Shown piece after piece: positions 24,396-33,586 of a stretch of 64,000 bases of DNA. The notes under the pieces were generated by a model. The model was not told the origin of the DNA. It was given only the letters and a program-made list of their open reading frames with translations, and ran no database searches. This DNA comes from an uncultured Acetatifactor sp. (GTDB lineage Bacteria > Bacillota > Clostridia > Lachnospirales > Lachnospiraceae): contig CAJTSE010000001.1 of assembly GCA_910578815.1 (NCBI GenBank), positions 62,001-126,000 on the forward strand, in the 5' to 3' direction. How positions within the stretch are numbered: position 1 is the stretch's first letter; each line of letters begins with the position of its first letter. A program made the position numbers and the translations under genes.

Positions 24396-25805
24396 TCAAT
24401 AAAACATAATCACCGGTGTTCCCACTTCCACCATCTCATAAAGCTCCGCCATGATTTTCGGGGGTGTGTTGATGCAGCCGTGAGAGCCGTCCTTTTTATA
24501 AATTTCCCCGCCGAACTCACTGCGCCAGTCCGCGTCGTGAATGCCTACCGCACCCTTTACCGGCATCCAGTATTTCACGGGGGTAGCATAGTCCGCTCCC
24601 CTTAAGACACGATTCCGCTGTTTGTTGTACACGAAATTAATGCCTTCCGGCGTCCCCCGCCGATTGCCGGCCGTTTTGCCGGTGACCACATCCGTGTCCA
24701 GCTTCAGCTCCCCATCCACGTAATAATACATATGCTGCTCGGTCATATCTACTTCAATATAGGTGTCGCCTATATCATCCAGCCCCCTGACAAAGCCCTC
24801 CTGTTTGTATGCCGGAATATGCTTTTCTTCCTCGGTTCTTTCCTGTGACAACGCCTCCAGAAGATATTTCTTTTCCGCCTTCGTGTCCAGCTCCGTACCG
24901 TAAGTGGAATATTTTACCAGGACCACGTCGCCCCTGCTTGATCTAAATTCCCGCTCGGTGCCGCAGGTATTATATTTTAAAGCCAGCTCATCCACCCAGC
25001 GCTCCACCTGTTCTCTGACAATCACAGGCTGCCCCGATTCGTCCGGCAGCAGTTTACCGTTTTCATCCGCCTTTAAGAAAGAGCTTAATATGCCAGGGGT
25101 AAGCGGAATCTGCTCTGCCCCCATGTCGTAGATAAGCTTACAGTCAAAATAATCCTGCAGCTTTTCCCATAATGCCCTCTGCTTAGCATCTCCCGGCGTA
25201 TCCTCCAGGTCCTCATAGCAACCTTCTCCGGACAAATCAACAGACAGTTCACCGGCAGCCAGACGCTTTCTTATACCGGCAAACATTTTTTCCATGTTCA
25301 GCCGTTTACTGTTGCCGTCGTACAGATAGTAGCCGTTCTCCTGATCCAGACGTACGGAACACCCATCCTCCCGAAGGCTCTCTTCCCTTATGAATCCAAG
25401 AGTCATGAGCTGTTCTTCCAATTTCCCGTCATCCCATTTGTACTGATCCGGCTCCAGTTCCGTTACGGCAGGTTCTTTCATATTATTCATCCAAAGCACC
25501 GTGGCATTTTTCCTCATATACTCCTTTAACACCGAAGTATAATCAGGAAACAACCCCAGTTCTTCTGGCGGAATAAGCCATTCTCCGCCTGCCCCGTCCA
25601 AGATCACTACGTCCGGAACTTCGGCCTGCGCTGCCAGTTCCCTGTTGACCTGCTCTATTGTTTTTCCTGTACAGTAAACCCCGTTAATCCAAGTGTTTAC
25701 CGGAAAATTGTTTCGATAATACATACCCAGAGCCAGAAACCCGCCAAGCAGCACAAGCATGCCGCACAGGAACACCAGCACCAGAAAACGACCCAGCTTT
25801 TTCAT
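24396..25805 (-). CDS. L,D-transpeptidase (YkuD) with peptidoglycan-binding-like domain
   Basis: A membrane-anchored cell-wall enzyme, 469 residues. One N-terminal transmembrane segment (FLVLVFLCGMLVLLGGFLALG) is followed by a long region like the PG_binding_4 domain (about 50-320) and the YkuD catalytic domain (about 345-469). The catalytic motif KDGSHGCINTP with the nucleophile Cys is near 445 and the second His in AVGIHDADW near 425. It makes 3-3 cross-links or attaches proteins to peptidoglycan. It starts 12 nt after ilvB, so it is probably read through from the branched-chain amino acid genes, an unusual partner. Confidence 0.92.
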   Translation of the reverse strand: MKKLGRFLVLVFLCGMLVLLGGFLALGMYYRNNFPVNTWINGVYCTGKTIEQVNRELAAQAEVPDVVILDGAGGEWLIPPEELGLFPDYTSVLKEYMRKNATVLWMNNMKEPAVTELEPDQYKWDDGKLEEQLMTLGFIREESLREDGCSVRLDQENGYYLYDGNSKRLNMEKMFAGIRKRLAAGELSVDLSGEGCYEDLEDTPGDAKQRALWEKLQDYFDCKLIYDMGAEQIPLTPGILSSFLKADENGKLLPDESGQPVIVREQVERWVDELALKYNTCGTEREFRSSRGDVVLVKYSTYGTELDTKAEKKYLLEALSQERTEEEKHIPAYKQEGFVRGLDDIGDTYIEVDMTEQHMYYYVDGELKLDTDVVTGKTAGNRRGTPEGINFVYNKQRNRVLRGADYATPVKYWMPVKGAVGIHDADWRSEFGGEIYKKDGSHGCINTPPKIMAELYEMVEVGTPVIMFY

Positions 25806-25817
25806 TTACTTCTACCA

Positions 25818-27500
25818 TCAATCATTCTTTACGTCATCACCGTCAAATACTTCCGCAATGGGTGCACCCGCGGGAACCATGGGAAATACCTTGTCGTCCT
25901 CTGGAATCATGCACTCAATCACCACCGGGCTTTTTAAGGAAATTGCTCTCTCGATGGCAAACTGCACCTCTTCCCTTGTGGTCACGCGGATTGCCGTACA
26001 TCCCAAGGCCTCTGCCACTTTACAGAAATCCACTTTATCGTCAAGTACCGTTTGGGAATAGCGCTTTCCGTAAAACAAGGTCTGCCACTGCCGCACCATG
26101 CCCAGCACCCGGTTGTTAATAATTACATTAATGATGGGAATATTGTAACGGCTGGCCGTGGCAAGCTCGTTCATATTCATCCGAAAACAGCCGTCACCCG
26201 CAATATTAATGCAGACTTTATCCGGCTGTCCCACCTGGGCGCCAATGCAGGCTCCCAGACCGTAACCCATGGTACCCAGGCCGCCGGAGGACAGGAAGGT
26301 GCGGGGCTTGGTATAACGGTAATACTGAGCCGCCCACATCTGATGCTGCCCCACATCCGTGGTAATCAGGGCTTCTCCCTTTGTCACCCGGTCTATGGTT
26401 TCTATCACATAGGGACAGGAAAGCTGGCTGTCGTCATATTTTAAAGGATACCTTTCCTTCAAATCTCCAATTTCCTTCATCCAGCTGCTATGATCCTGTT
26501 TTTTCAGCTTTTTGTTTAGACGGCCCAAAACCTCCTTCAAATCTCCTACAATTCCCATATCTACACGGATATTCTTGTTAATCTCCGCCGCGTCAATGTC
26601 GATCTGTACAATCCTGGCACTTTCCGCAAATTTTCTGGGGTTCCCGGTAACCCTGTCCGAAAATCTGGCTCCCAGCGCAATCAGCAGATCGCACTGGCTG
26701 ACTCCCAGATTGGAAGCTTTCGTGCCATGCATACCGATCATGCCGGTATAGCGGGGACTATGCCCGTCAAATCCGCCCTTTCCCATCAGGGTATCACAAA
26801 CCGGAGCATCAATCAGCTCCGCCAGCCGTGCGGCTTCTTCATAGGCCTCCGAAATAATGGCACCGCCACCCAGATAAATAAAAGGCTTTTGAGCTTCTTT
26901 AATATATTCCACAACCGTGTCCAACTGTTCCTCGGTCCAAGAAGAATTCTTATTTCCGGAGGCCGTCTTTGGTTTTTCCGGCGTATATTCGCAGACTGCC
27001 GCCGTCACATCCTTAGTAATATCCACCAGCACCGGGCCGGGCCTTCCGCTCTTTGCAATTTCAAAGGCCCTGCGCAGGGTAGGCGCCAGCTCTTCCACGT
27101 TTTTAACAATATAACCATGCTTTGTAATAGGCATGGTAACACCGGCAATATCCACCTCCTGAAAGCTGTCCTTTCCCAGCAAAGGCAGTGTTACATTTGC
27201 GGTAATGGCCACCATGGGCACGGAATCCATGTAAGCCGTAGCAATTCCCGTCACCAGATTCGTGGCTCCCGGTCCGCTGGTGGCCATGCACACTCCCACC
27301 TTCCCGGTAGCCCTTGCATAACCGTCCGCCGCGTGAGCCGCTCCCTGTTCATGTGAAGTCAATATATGACGAATCTCACTGCTGTGCTTGTAAAGAGCAT
27401 CATAAATGTTGAGGATGGCTCCTCCGGGATAGCCAAATACGGTATCTACTCCCTGCTCCTTTAAACATTCCACAACAATCTCCGAGCCATTTAACTGCAT
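25818..27500 (-). CDS. ilvB: Acetolactate synthase, large (catalytic) subunit
   Basis: A TPP-dependent enzyme that condenses two pyruvates, or pyruvate and 2-oxobutyrate, for valine, leucine and isoleucine synthesis. FGYPGGAILNIYDAL with the catalytic Glu in SHEQGAAHAADGYAR near 49 starts the protein, and the TPP-binding NIAGDGCFRMNMNELATASRYNIPIINVIINN is near 435. Its 560 residues fit the family. GGAGG precedes the ATG. The small regulatory subunit gene (ilvN/ilvH) is not next to it. It follows ilvD by 71 nt. Confidence 0.95.
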   Translation of the reverse strand: MQLNGSEIVVECLKEQGVDTVFGYPGGAILNIYDALYKHSSEIRHILTSHEQGAAHAADGYARATGKVGVCMATSGPGATNLVTGIATAYMDSVPMVAITANVTLPLLGKDSFQEVDIAGVTMPITKHGYIVKNVEELAPTLRRAFEIAKSGRPGPVLVDITKDVTAAVCEYTPEKPKTASGNKNSSWTEEQLDTVVEYIKEAQKPFIYLGGGAIISEAYEEAARLAELIDAPVCDTLMGKGGFDGHSPRYTGMIGMHGTKASNLGVSQCDLLIALGARFSDRVTGNPRKFAESARIVQIDIDAAEINKNIRVDMGIVGDLKEVLGRLNKKLKKQDHSSWMKEIGDLKERYPLKYDDSQLSCPYVIETIDRVTKGEALITTDVGQHQMWAAQYYRYTKPRTFLSSGGLGTMGYGLGACIGAQVGQPDKVCINIAGDGCFRMNMNELATASRYNIPIINVIINNRVLGMVRQWQTLFYGKRYSQTVLDDKVDFCKVAEALGCTAIRVTTREEVQFAIERAISLKSPVVIECMIPEDDKVFPMVPAGAPIAEVFDGDDVKND

Positions 27501-27571
27501 ATTCGTTCCTCCGTTCTGTTCTCACACTGTTTCCGCTGCATTTCAAGTTTTCCGGTTTTACCCTCAGCATC

Positions 27572-29242
27572 TCAACGCTTCGGGAATTCCAGAATTGCAC
27601 CTCTGTTGCCGCTTGTGACAAGCTCCCTGTATCTGGACAGGTATCCGGTAGTCACCTCCGGCTCCCTTGGCTGCCATTTTTCCCTTCTGGCTGCCAGCTC
27701 TTCTTCGGATACCTTGACATTTAAGGAAAGTTCAGGAATATTGATGCTGATGATGTCGCCCTCTTCTACCAGAGCGATCGGCCCGCACACTGCTGCTTCA
27801 GGAGATACATGGCCGATGGAGGCGCCTCTGGAAGCCCCCGAAAACCGTCCGTCCGTAATCAGCGCTACAGAAGATCCCAGGCCCATGCCTGCAATGGCCG
27901 ACGTAGGGTTCAGCATCTCTCTCATTCCGGGTCCGCCTTTAGGTCCCTCATAGCGGATGACCACTACATCTCCCGCCACAATCTTTCCGCCCTTGATAGC
28001 CGCAATGGCGTCTTCTTCGCAGTCAAAGACTCTGGCCGGGCCCTCATGTACCATCATTTCCTCCACCACAGCAGAACGCTTCACCACGGAGCCGTCCGGT
28101 GCAAGATTGCCCTTTAACACCGCAAGACCTCCCGTTTTACTGTAAGGATTACTAACCGGACGAATAACCTCCGGATTCCGATTCACCGCATTTGCAATAT
28201 TCTCTCCGATGGTCTTACCGGTAACCGTCATACATTCCGTGTTTAGCAGACCCAGATCCGCCAGTTCCTTCATGACCGCATACACGCCTCCAGCCTCGTT
28301 TAAGTCCTCCATATAAGTAGGACCTGCCGGTGCAAGGTGGCAAAGGTTCGGCGTTTTCTCGCTGACCGGATTGGCAAGGCTGATGTCAAAATCAAAGCCG
28401 ATCTCATGAGCAATGGCCGGCAGATGCAGCATGGAATTGGTGGAACAGCCAAGTGCCATATCTACGGTTAGTGCATTCATGATTGCTTCCTTCGTGATAA
28501 TATCCTTGGCACGAATATTTCTGCGGAACATTTCCATTACGGCCATGCCGGCGTGCTTTGCCAGCTTGATGCGCTCGGAATAAACGGCCGGAATGGTGCC
28601 GTTGCCCTTAAGACCCATCCCTAACGCCTCTGTCAGACAGTTCATGGAGTTTGCCGTATACATTCCGGAGCAGGAACCGCAGGTAGGACAGACCTTATTC
28701 TCAAATTCACACACGTCTTCCTCGGTCATGGTCCCCGCCGCATAGGATCCCACCGCTTCAAACATGGAAGAAAGGCTTCTTTTCTGCCCCTTGACATGCC
28801 CTGCCAGCATGGGACCGCCGGACACAAATACAGTGGGCAAATTCAAACGAGCTGCCGCCATCAGCAGTCCAGGAACGTTCTTATCGCAGTTGGGCACCAT
28901 CACAAGAGCGTCAAACTGATGCGCAATGGCCATACACTCGGTGGAATCCGCAATCAGATCCCTTGTCACCAGAGAATACTTCATGCCGATATGCCCCATG
29001 GCAATGCCGTCACAAACGGCGATAGCGGGAAACACCACGGGAACGCCCCCCGCCTCCGCAACTCCCAGCTTCACGGCTTCCACAATTTTATCAAGATTCA
29101 TATGTCCCGGTACGATTTCATTATAGGAGCTGACAATACCCACCATGGGCTTTTTTAATTCCTCACCGGTAAAGCCCAGCGCATTAAAAAGGCTTCTTGC
29201 CGGTGCCTGCTGCATACCGGCTCTTGCATTATCACTTATCAT
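27572..29242 (-). CDS. ilvD: Dihydroxy-acid dehydratase
   Basis: An Fe-S enzyme that dehydrates 2,3-dihydroxy-acids to the 2-oxo acids of valine and isoleucine. Cluster cysteines appear in VPNCDKNVPG near 120 and CPTCGSCSGMYTANSMN near 190; TDGRFSGASRGASIGHVSPEA is near 470. The 556-residue form starts at ATG 29242, preceded by AGGAGG. A further 19 codons are open upstream (with two Cys) but have no ribosome binding site. The upstream spacer of 172 nt to leuB has no visible attenuator. Confidence 0.95.
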   Translation of the reverse strand: MISDNARAGMQQAPARSLFNALGFTGEELKKPMVGIVSSYNEIVPGHMNLDKIVEAVKLGVAEAGGVPVVFPAIAVCDGIAMGHIGMKYSLVTRDLIADSTECMAIAHQFDALVMVPNCDKNVPGLLMAAARLNLPTVFVSGGPMLAGHVKGQKRSLSSMFEAVGSYAAGTMTEEDVCEFENKVCPTCGSCSGMYTANSMNCLTEALGMGLKGNGTIPAVYSERIKLAKHAGMAVMEMFRRNIRAKDIITKEAIMNALTVDMALGCSTNSMLHLPAIAHEIGFDFDISLANPVSEKTPNLCHLAPAGPTYMEDLNEAGGVYAVMKELADLGLLNTECMTVTGKTIGENIANAVNRNPEVIRPVSNPYSKTGGLAVLKGNLAPDGSVVKRSAVVEEMMVHEGPARVFDCEEDAIAAIKGGKIVAGDVVVIRYEGPKGGPGMREMLNPTSAIAGMGLGSSVALITDGRFSGASRGASIGHVSPEAAVCGPIALVEEGDIISINIPELSLNVKVSEEELAARREKWQPREPEVTTGYLSRYRELVTSGNRGAILEFPKR

Positions 29243-29414
29243 TTTTTCCTCCTGTTCTGCCCCGCAGAAAAGACAATATCTTCCCCTTCTGGCATCCACT
29301 TCTGAATCAATGGAAATTAATTTTTCGCTTTTCCGTTCCTTTATTCACGCTAAATCTGAATATTTCCCCGCATTCCGCGGTAATCGCACATCCGTTTTCC
29401 CGGACACCGCCTGC

Positions 29415-30500
29415 CTATCGAATCCGCTCCGCCAGCAAGTCTCCCATTTCGGAGCAGCTCACCCGCATACAACCCTGAGACATAATATCTCCCGTGCGGA
29501 AGCCGTCCTTCAAAACCTGCTTCACCGCCGCCTCCACGGCATCCGCTTCCCTGTCCAGATCAAAACTGTAACGAAGCATCATGGCTGCGCTGAGCACGGT
29601 TGCAATGGGATTGGCTATGTTCCTGCCCGCTATATCAGGCGCAGAGCCATGGCTGGGCTCATACAAACCGAATTTGCTGTCATTCAGGCTGGCACTCGCC
29701 AGCATACCGATAGAACCGGTAACCATGCTGGCTTCGTCGGATAGGATGTCGCCAAACATGTTCTCCGTGAGAATCACGTCAAACTGGGCCGGGTCCTTTA
29801 CCAGCTGCATAGCACAGTTATCCACCAGCATATGTTCCAAGGTGACTTCAGGATAATTCTTTGCCACTTCCTCCACTACCTTTCTCCAAAGCCTGGAAGA
29901 ATCCAGCACATTTGCCTTGTCAACGCTTGTTACCTTCTTACGGCGTTTCATGGCAATGTCAAAGCCCTTAATAGCAATGCGGCGAATCTCATTTTCATCG
30001 TAAGTAAGCGTATCAATGGCCTTTCGCACTCCGTTTTCCTCTATGGTCTTACGCTCTCCAAAATAAAGGCCTCCCGTCAGCTCCCGCATAATCATCATAT
30101 CAAATCCAGCACTGCTGATCTCTTCCTTTAAAGGACATGCCCCTGCAAGTTCATCATACAATATGGCCGGCCGCAGATTCGCAAAAAGATTTAAAGCCTT
30201 TCGTATCCCCAAAAGCCCTGCTTCCGGGCGTAGATTGGGCGGAAGTTTATACCAGGGAGATGTGGTGGTATCTCCGCCAATGGAGCCCATAAGAACTGCA
30301 TCCGCAGCCTTTGCTTTTGCCACCGCCTCATCCGTAAGGGGCACACCATGTACATCAATGGACGCTCCCCCCATCAGAATATCCTCAAATACCATTCTGT
30401 GACTATATATAACAGCCACCTTCTCCAATACCTTTTTTGCCTCGGCAATGATTTCCGGTCCGATTCCGTCACCGGGAATACAAGTAATATGCAGTTCCAT
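29415..30500 (-). CDS. leuB: 3-isopropylmalate dehydrogenase
   Basis: Oxidatively decarboxylates 3-isopropylmalate to 2-oxoisocaproate in leucine synthesis, using NAD. CIPGDGIGPEI is at the N-terminus, MRELTGGLYFGER near 135, and NMFGDILSDEASMVTGSIG near 240, the family metal/substrate signature. It has 361 residues. I chose the second of two adjacent ATGs (30500) because AGGGGG is then about 6 nt away. leuA and leuCD are not in the window, so the cluster leuB-ilvD-ilvB is incomplete. Confidence 0.94.
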   Translation of the reverse strand: MELHITCIPGDGIGPEIIAEAKKVLEKVAVIYSHRMVFEDILMGGASIDVHGVPLTDEAVAKAKAADAVLMGSIGGDTTTSPWYKLPPNLRPEAGLLGIRKALNLFANLRPAILYDELAGACPLKEEISSAGFDMMIMRELTGGLYFGERKTIEENGVRKAIDTLTYDENEIRRIAIKGFDIAMKRRKKVTSVDKANVLDSSRLWRKVVEEVAKNYPEVTLEHMLVDNCAMQLVKDPAQFDVILTENMFGDILSDEASMVTGSIGMLASASLNDSKFGLYEPSHGSAPDIAGRNIANPIATVLSAAMMLRYSFDLDREADAVEAAVKQVLKDGFRTGDIMSQGCMRVSCSEMGDLLAERIR

Positions 30501-30640
30501 CATCTTCCCCCTCTTCACCTTAAATTTGCAAAAGGCAATGTCAAAGAAATGCCTTGGCTTTACAAGAATTTTCCTTTGGACACTGCCCTGTCGCTGATTT
30601 CATTTTCAATTATGCGCCAAAATCAGGCACCCTCGCCTGC

Positions 30641-30994
30641 TTAAGCCTCGTTCGGTTTTTCCACACGGCTGATAGCCTGCTTTTCCATGGGAATACGACA
30701 GTTCTTATTGCTGCCAAACTCCACAATCACAGTATTATCCTCTTCTGAAATGTCGATTACCACGCCGTAAAAGCCGGAGGTAGTCATTACCACATCGCCG
30801 ATGGCCAGCGTAGAAAGCATTGCCGCCATTTTCTTCTTTTCCTTGCTTTGGGGCCTGAATAAAAAGAACCACATAGCAAAAAACAACAATCCGTAGAACA
30901 CCAACATCATAATAAGACTGCTGCCGCCTGCCGCCGGCACTTCATTTCCTGCTCCGGCCGCTGCACCCGCTCCTTCCGATAAAAGAATTCCCAT
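30641..30994 (-). CDS. yajC: Preprotein translocase subunit YajC
   Basis: A small single-pass membrane protein that works beside SecDF-YidC. An Ala/Gly-rich N-terminus is followed by the helix SLIMMLVFYGLLFFAMWFFLF (about 26-46), then RPQSKEKKKMAAMLSTLAIGDVVMTTSGFYGVV, the YajC signature. 117 residues is typical. GGAGG precedes the ATG at 30994. It lies 109 nt downstream of tgt, the usual tgt-yajC arrangement. Confidence 0.95.
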   Translation of the reverse strand: MGILLSEGAGAAAGAGNEVPAAGGSSLIMMLVFYGLLFFAMWFFLFRPQSKEKKKMAAMLSTLAIGDVVMTTSGFYGVVIDISEEDNTVIVEFGSNKNCRIPMEKQAISRVEKPNEA

Positions 30995-31103
30995 TTTTCC
31001 TCCATTCCGACATCTGCAGCCACTGTCTGCAGACATCCTTCAATATCTCTAAGACACTATGATACACAAAAATCAGGCTTTGGGCAAGCACTTTATAAAT
31101 TTT

Positions 31104-32237
31104 TTACTTTGAGTCCGCCGCCATGCCCGCCAGTTTCTTTTTCTTATATTCCGCAAAACATCCCTGGTCCAGAGCATTCCTAATTTCTTCCATCATGGTA
31201 TTGTAAAAGAAGAGATTATGCAGTACGCATAATCGCATTCCCAGCATCTCCTTGGCCTTCAGCAAATGCCTGATGTAAGCCCTGGAATAGCGTCTGCAGG
31301 CCGGACATCCGCAGCCCTCTTCAATAGGCCGGTCATCCAGCTCATATTTTGCGTTAAATAAATTGATCTTTCCCTGGTTGGTATACAAGTGGCCATGACG
31401 GCCGTTTCTGCTGGGATAGACGCAGTCAAAGAAATCCACGCCCCTCTCCACCCCTTCCAGAATATTTGCCGGGGTACCCACCCCCATCAGGTACACAGGC
31501 TTATTCACGGGTAGAAAGGGCACCGTTTCCTCAAGGATATAGTACATTTCCTCATGAGTCTCCCCAACGGCAAGTCCTCCTACCGCATAACCGTCCAGTT
31601 CCATCTCCGTGATACGCTTCGCGTGTTCCACCCTTATATCCGCATAAACCGCCCCCTGGTTAATACCAAACAAAAGCTGATTCCGATTTATTGTATCCTC
31701 CTGAGAATTCAGCCTGGTCATCTCGGCCTTGCAGCGTTCCAGCCAGCGAGTCGTCCTCTCCACTGACGCCTGCACATAAGGCCGATCTGCTTTGCTGGGA
31801 GGACATTCATCAAAAGCCATAGCAATGGTAGAAGCAAGATTGGACTGAATCTGCATACTCTCTTCCGGACCCATAAAAATCTTCCGTCCGTCTATATGAG
31901 AATTAAAATAAACTCCCTCTTCCCTGATCTTCCTTAACCCTGCCAGCGAAAAAACCTGAAAGCCCCCTGAATCCGTAAGAATCGGCCTGTCCCAGGACAT
32001 AAATTTATGGAGCCCTCCCAACTGCTTGATCACCTTGTCGCCGGGGCGGACATGAAGATGATAAGTGTTGGAAAGCTCCACCTGTGTCTTTATTTCTTCC
32101 AGATCTGATGTGGCAACGGCTCCCTTGATGGCAGCTACGGTTCCCACATTCATAAACACGGGAGTCTGAATCTTTCCGTGTACTGTAGCAAACTCAGCCC
32201 TTTTTGCCCTGCCTTCCTGTTTTAATACGCGATACAT
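31104..32237 (-). CDS. tgt: tRNA-guanine transglycosylase
   Basis: Exchanges the wobble guanine of GUN anticodons for a queuosine precursor. The nucleophile and substrate motifs are clear: DSGGFQVFSLAGLRKI near 90, FGINQGAVYADIR near 190, YAVGGLAVGE near 215, and the zinc site CGCPACRRYSRAYIRHLLKAKEMLG near 300-325. The 377-residue length is normal. The start is 3 nt after the stop of the VanY-type gene with GGAGGAG about 13 nt upstream, so the pair is coupled. Confidence 0.96.
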   Translation of the reverse strand: MYRVLKQEGRAKRAEFATVHGKIQTPVFMNVGTVAAIKGAVATSDLEEIKTQVELSNTYHLHVRPGDKVIKQLGGLHKFMSWDRPILTDSGGFQVFSLAGLRKIREEGVYFNSHIDGRKIFMGPEESMQIQSNLASTIAMAFDECPPSKADRPYVQASVERTTRWLERCKAEMTRLNSQEDTINRNQLLFGINQGAVYADIRVEHAKRITEMELDGYAVGGLAVGETHEEMYYILEETVPFLPVNKPVYLMGVGTPANILEGVERGVDFFDCVYPSRNGRHGHLYTNQGKINLFNAKYELDDRPIEEGCGCPACRRYSRAYIRHLLKAKEMLGMRLCVLHNLFFYNTMMEEIRNALDQGCFAEYKKKKLAGMAADSK

Positions 32238-32240
32238 ATT

Positions 32241-33317
32241 CTACAGATACTCCTCCCAAAATTCCTCCAGCGTAATACCCTTCTCCGTTATCAGGGTAGC
32301 TGCTTCCACACCTACATATCTGAAATGCCAGGGTTCAAACTCTATCCCCGTTATATCTTCCTTTCCCTTCGGGTAGCGCAGAATAAAACCGAAACGATAG
32401 CTGTTAGCTGCCAGCCACTTTCCGGCCTCCGTATCCGCAAAGCCTTCCTTCAGCTCGGTATAGGTATTCGATACTATATCCAGCGCCAGCCCAATCTGAT
32501 GCTCGCTGGCATTGGGCACCGTCACTGCCTGACTTCCAAGCCGATACGCATCCATATAAGAAAGTCCCATTCCCATATAATACTTTATTTTCCTGTTAAA
32601 CAAATATTCCTGATACGCCAGATCACGGTACGGCGAACAGATCTGTAAAGTTACGCCGTCCTCCTTGGCCGCCTGGATCATAGCCAGCAGATCGTCGATA
32701 ATCCTCTCGTCGCAGTGCATAACGCCCTTCATGGTATTAATGTTTCCCAACGGTACTTCTTCTTCATAGCCCTCCGGGATGGAGTTCTGCTTGTTAATTA
32801 ATATCAGCCGCCAGTCATCCGGAGAAAATTCGTAATCCTCATAATCCTCCGCCTCTGCCGCTCCGGAGCCTTCCGTAGGAAGCCTGTCCTGATTATACTC
32901 CAAAATATCCTCGGTATTATACCGCTCCCCTATGTCCATACCGTGTACCGTATCGGGCAGATCTTCTCCCTCCGGCAGCACGTCATTGTCATCAAGATGA
33001 GCAAAATCTTCAAGATTAATCTCCTGCTCTTCCGCCAAAACAATATCCTTTGCCTCATCGGAAATCGGATTCCATTCATCCCTGTTTTCATCCTCGGAGA
33101 TAAATAAAGGGAAAGAAAAGCTGCTGTAAACTACAAAGAGGAAGAGGGTCATAGCCAGCATAATAAAACGCTTCCCGTTTCCCCTGAAATATCCGATTGC
33201 ATGAATAAAGAACATTCCGACAGCCATTACGGGAATGATGCAGAAGCGAAGAAATTTATTTTTTTTTCCGATTTTCAGCAACCTTTTGCGAAACCGCTCT
33301 TCAAGTGTCACCTTCAT
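32241..33317 (-). CDS. Membrane-anchored D-Ala-D-Ala carboxypeptidase, VanY/LdcB family
   Basis: Trims the terminal D-alanine of peptidoglycan stem peptides, outside the membrane. A transmembrane stretch (FIMLAMTLFLFVVYSSFSFPLF, about 50-72) follows a basic N-terminus. A long acidic linker (about 75-180, rich in E and D) leads to the VanY domain with ICSPYRDLAYQEYLF, SEHQIGLALDIVSNTY (zinc His and Asp) and IEFEPWHFRYVG (zinc His). ATG 33317 has AAAAGGA about 11 nt upstream. An ATG at 33353 lies only about 10 nt after the likely transcription start and lacks a ribosome binding site, so I prefer the shorter form. An extended -10 box (TGGTAAAAT) is just upstream. Confidence 0.88.
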   Translation of the reverse strand: MKVTLEERFRKRLLKIGKKNKFLRFCIIPVMAVGMFFIHAIGYFRGNGKRFIMLAMTLFLFVVYSSFSFPLFISEDENRDEWNPISDEAKDIVLAEEQEINLEDFAHLDDNDVLPEGEDLPDTVHGMDIGERYNTEDILEYNQDRLPTEGSGAAEAEDYEDYEFSPDDWRLILINKQNSIPEGYEEEVPLGNINTMKGVMHCDERIIDDLLAMIQAAKEDGVTLQICSPYRDLAYQEYLFNRKIKYYMGMGLSYMDAYRLGSQAVTVPNASEHQIGLALDIVSNTYTELKEGFADTEAGKWLAANSYRFGFILRYPKGKEDITGIEFEPWHFRYVGVEAATLITEKGITLEEFWEEYL

Positions 33318-33502
33318 CTGTCGGTTATCCTTTTCACCCTGTTTTTTCTTCATTTTTATAAGTTGGTACTATTTTACCATACTTTTTTTAAAAATGCACC
33401 TGTTTTTTTAATATTACACTTTTTGTATCGTATCAGATGACCCACGGAATTACAAGAGATTTTTACCTTTGATGCAGATTTCTTCATTTTTTTCGACCGG
33501 CG

Positions 33503-33531
33503 TTGCTATTTCCCGGATTATCCTGTAAAAT
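33503..33531 (+). promoter_or_regulatory. Sigma-A promoter for aroC
   Basis: TTGCTA (33503-33508), 17-nt spacer, TAAAAT (33526-33531), 55 nt before the aroC ATG. The divergent spacer (33354-33586) otherwise contains T-rich sequence only. Confidence 0.7.
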
Positions 33532-33586
33532 AAAAACGGTATCTGATGCTCACAGGAATCCATTACAGAATCGAGGTTGATAATTT

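Noticed and set aside
29243..30640. T-box or leucine attenuator before the leuB and ilvD genes
   Set aside because: The spacers lack the T-box sequence, a leader peptide and an alternative terminator.
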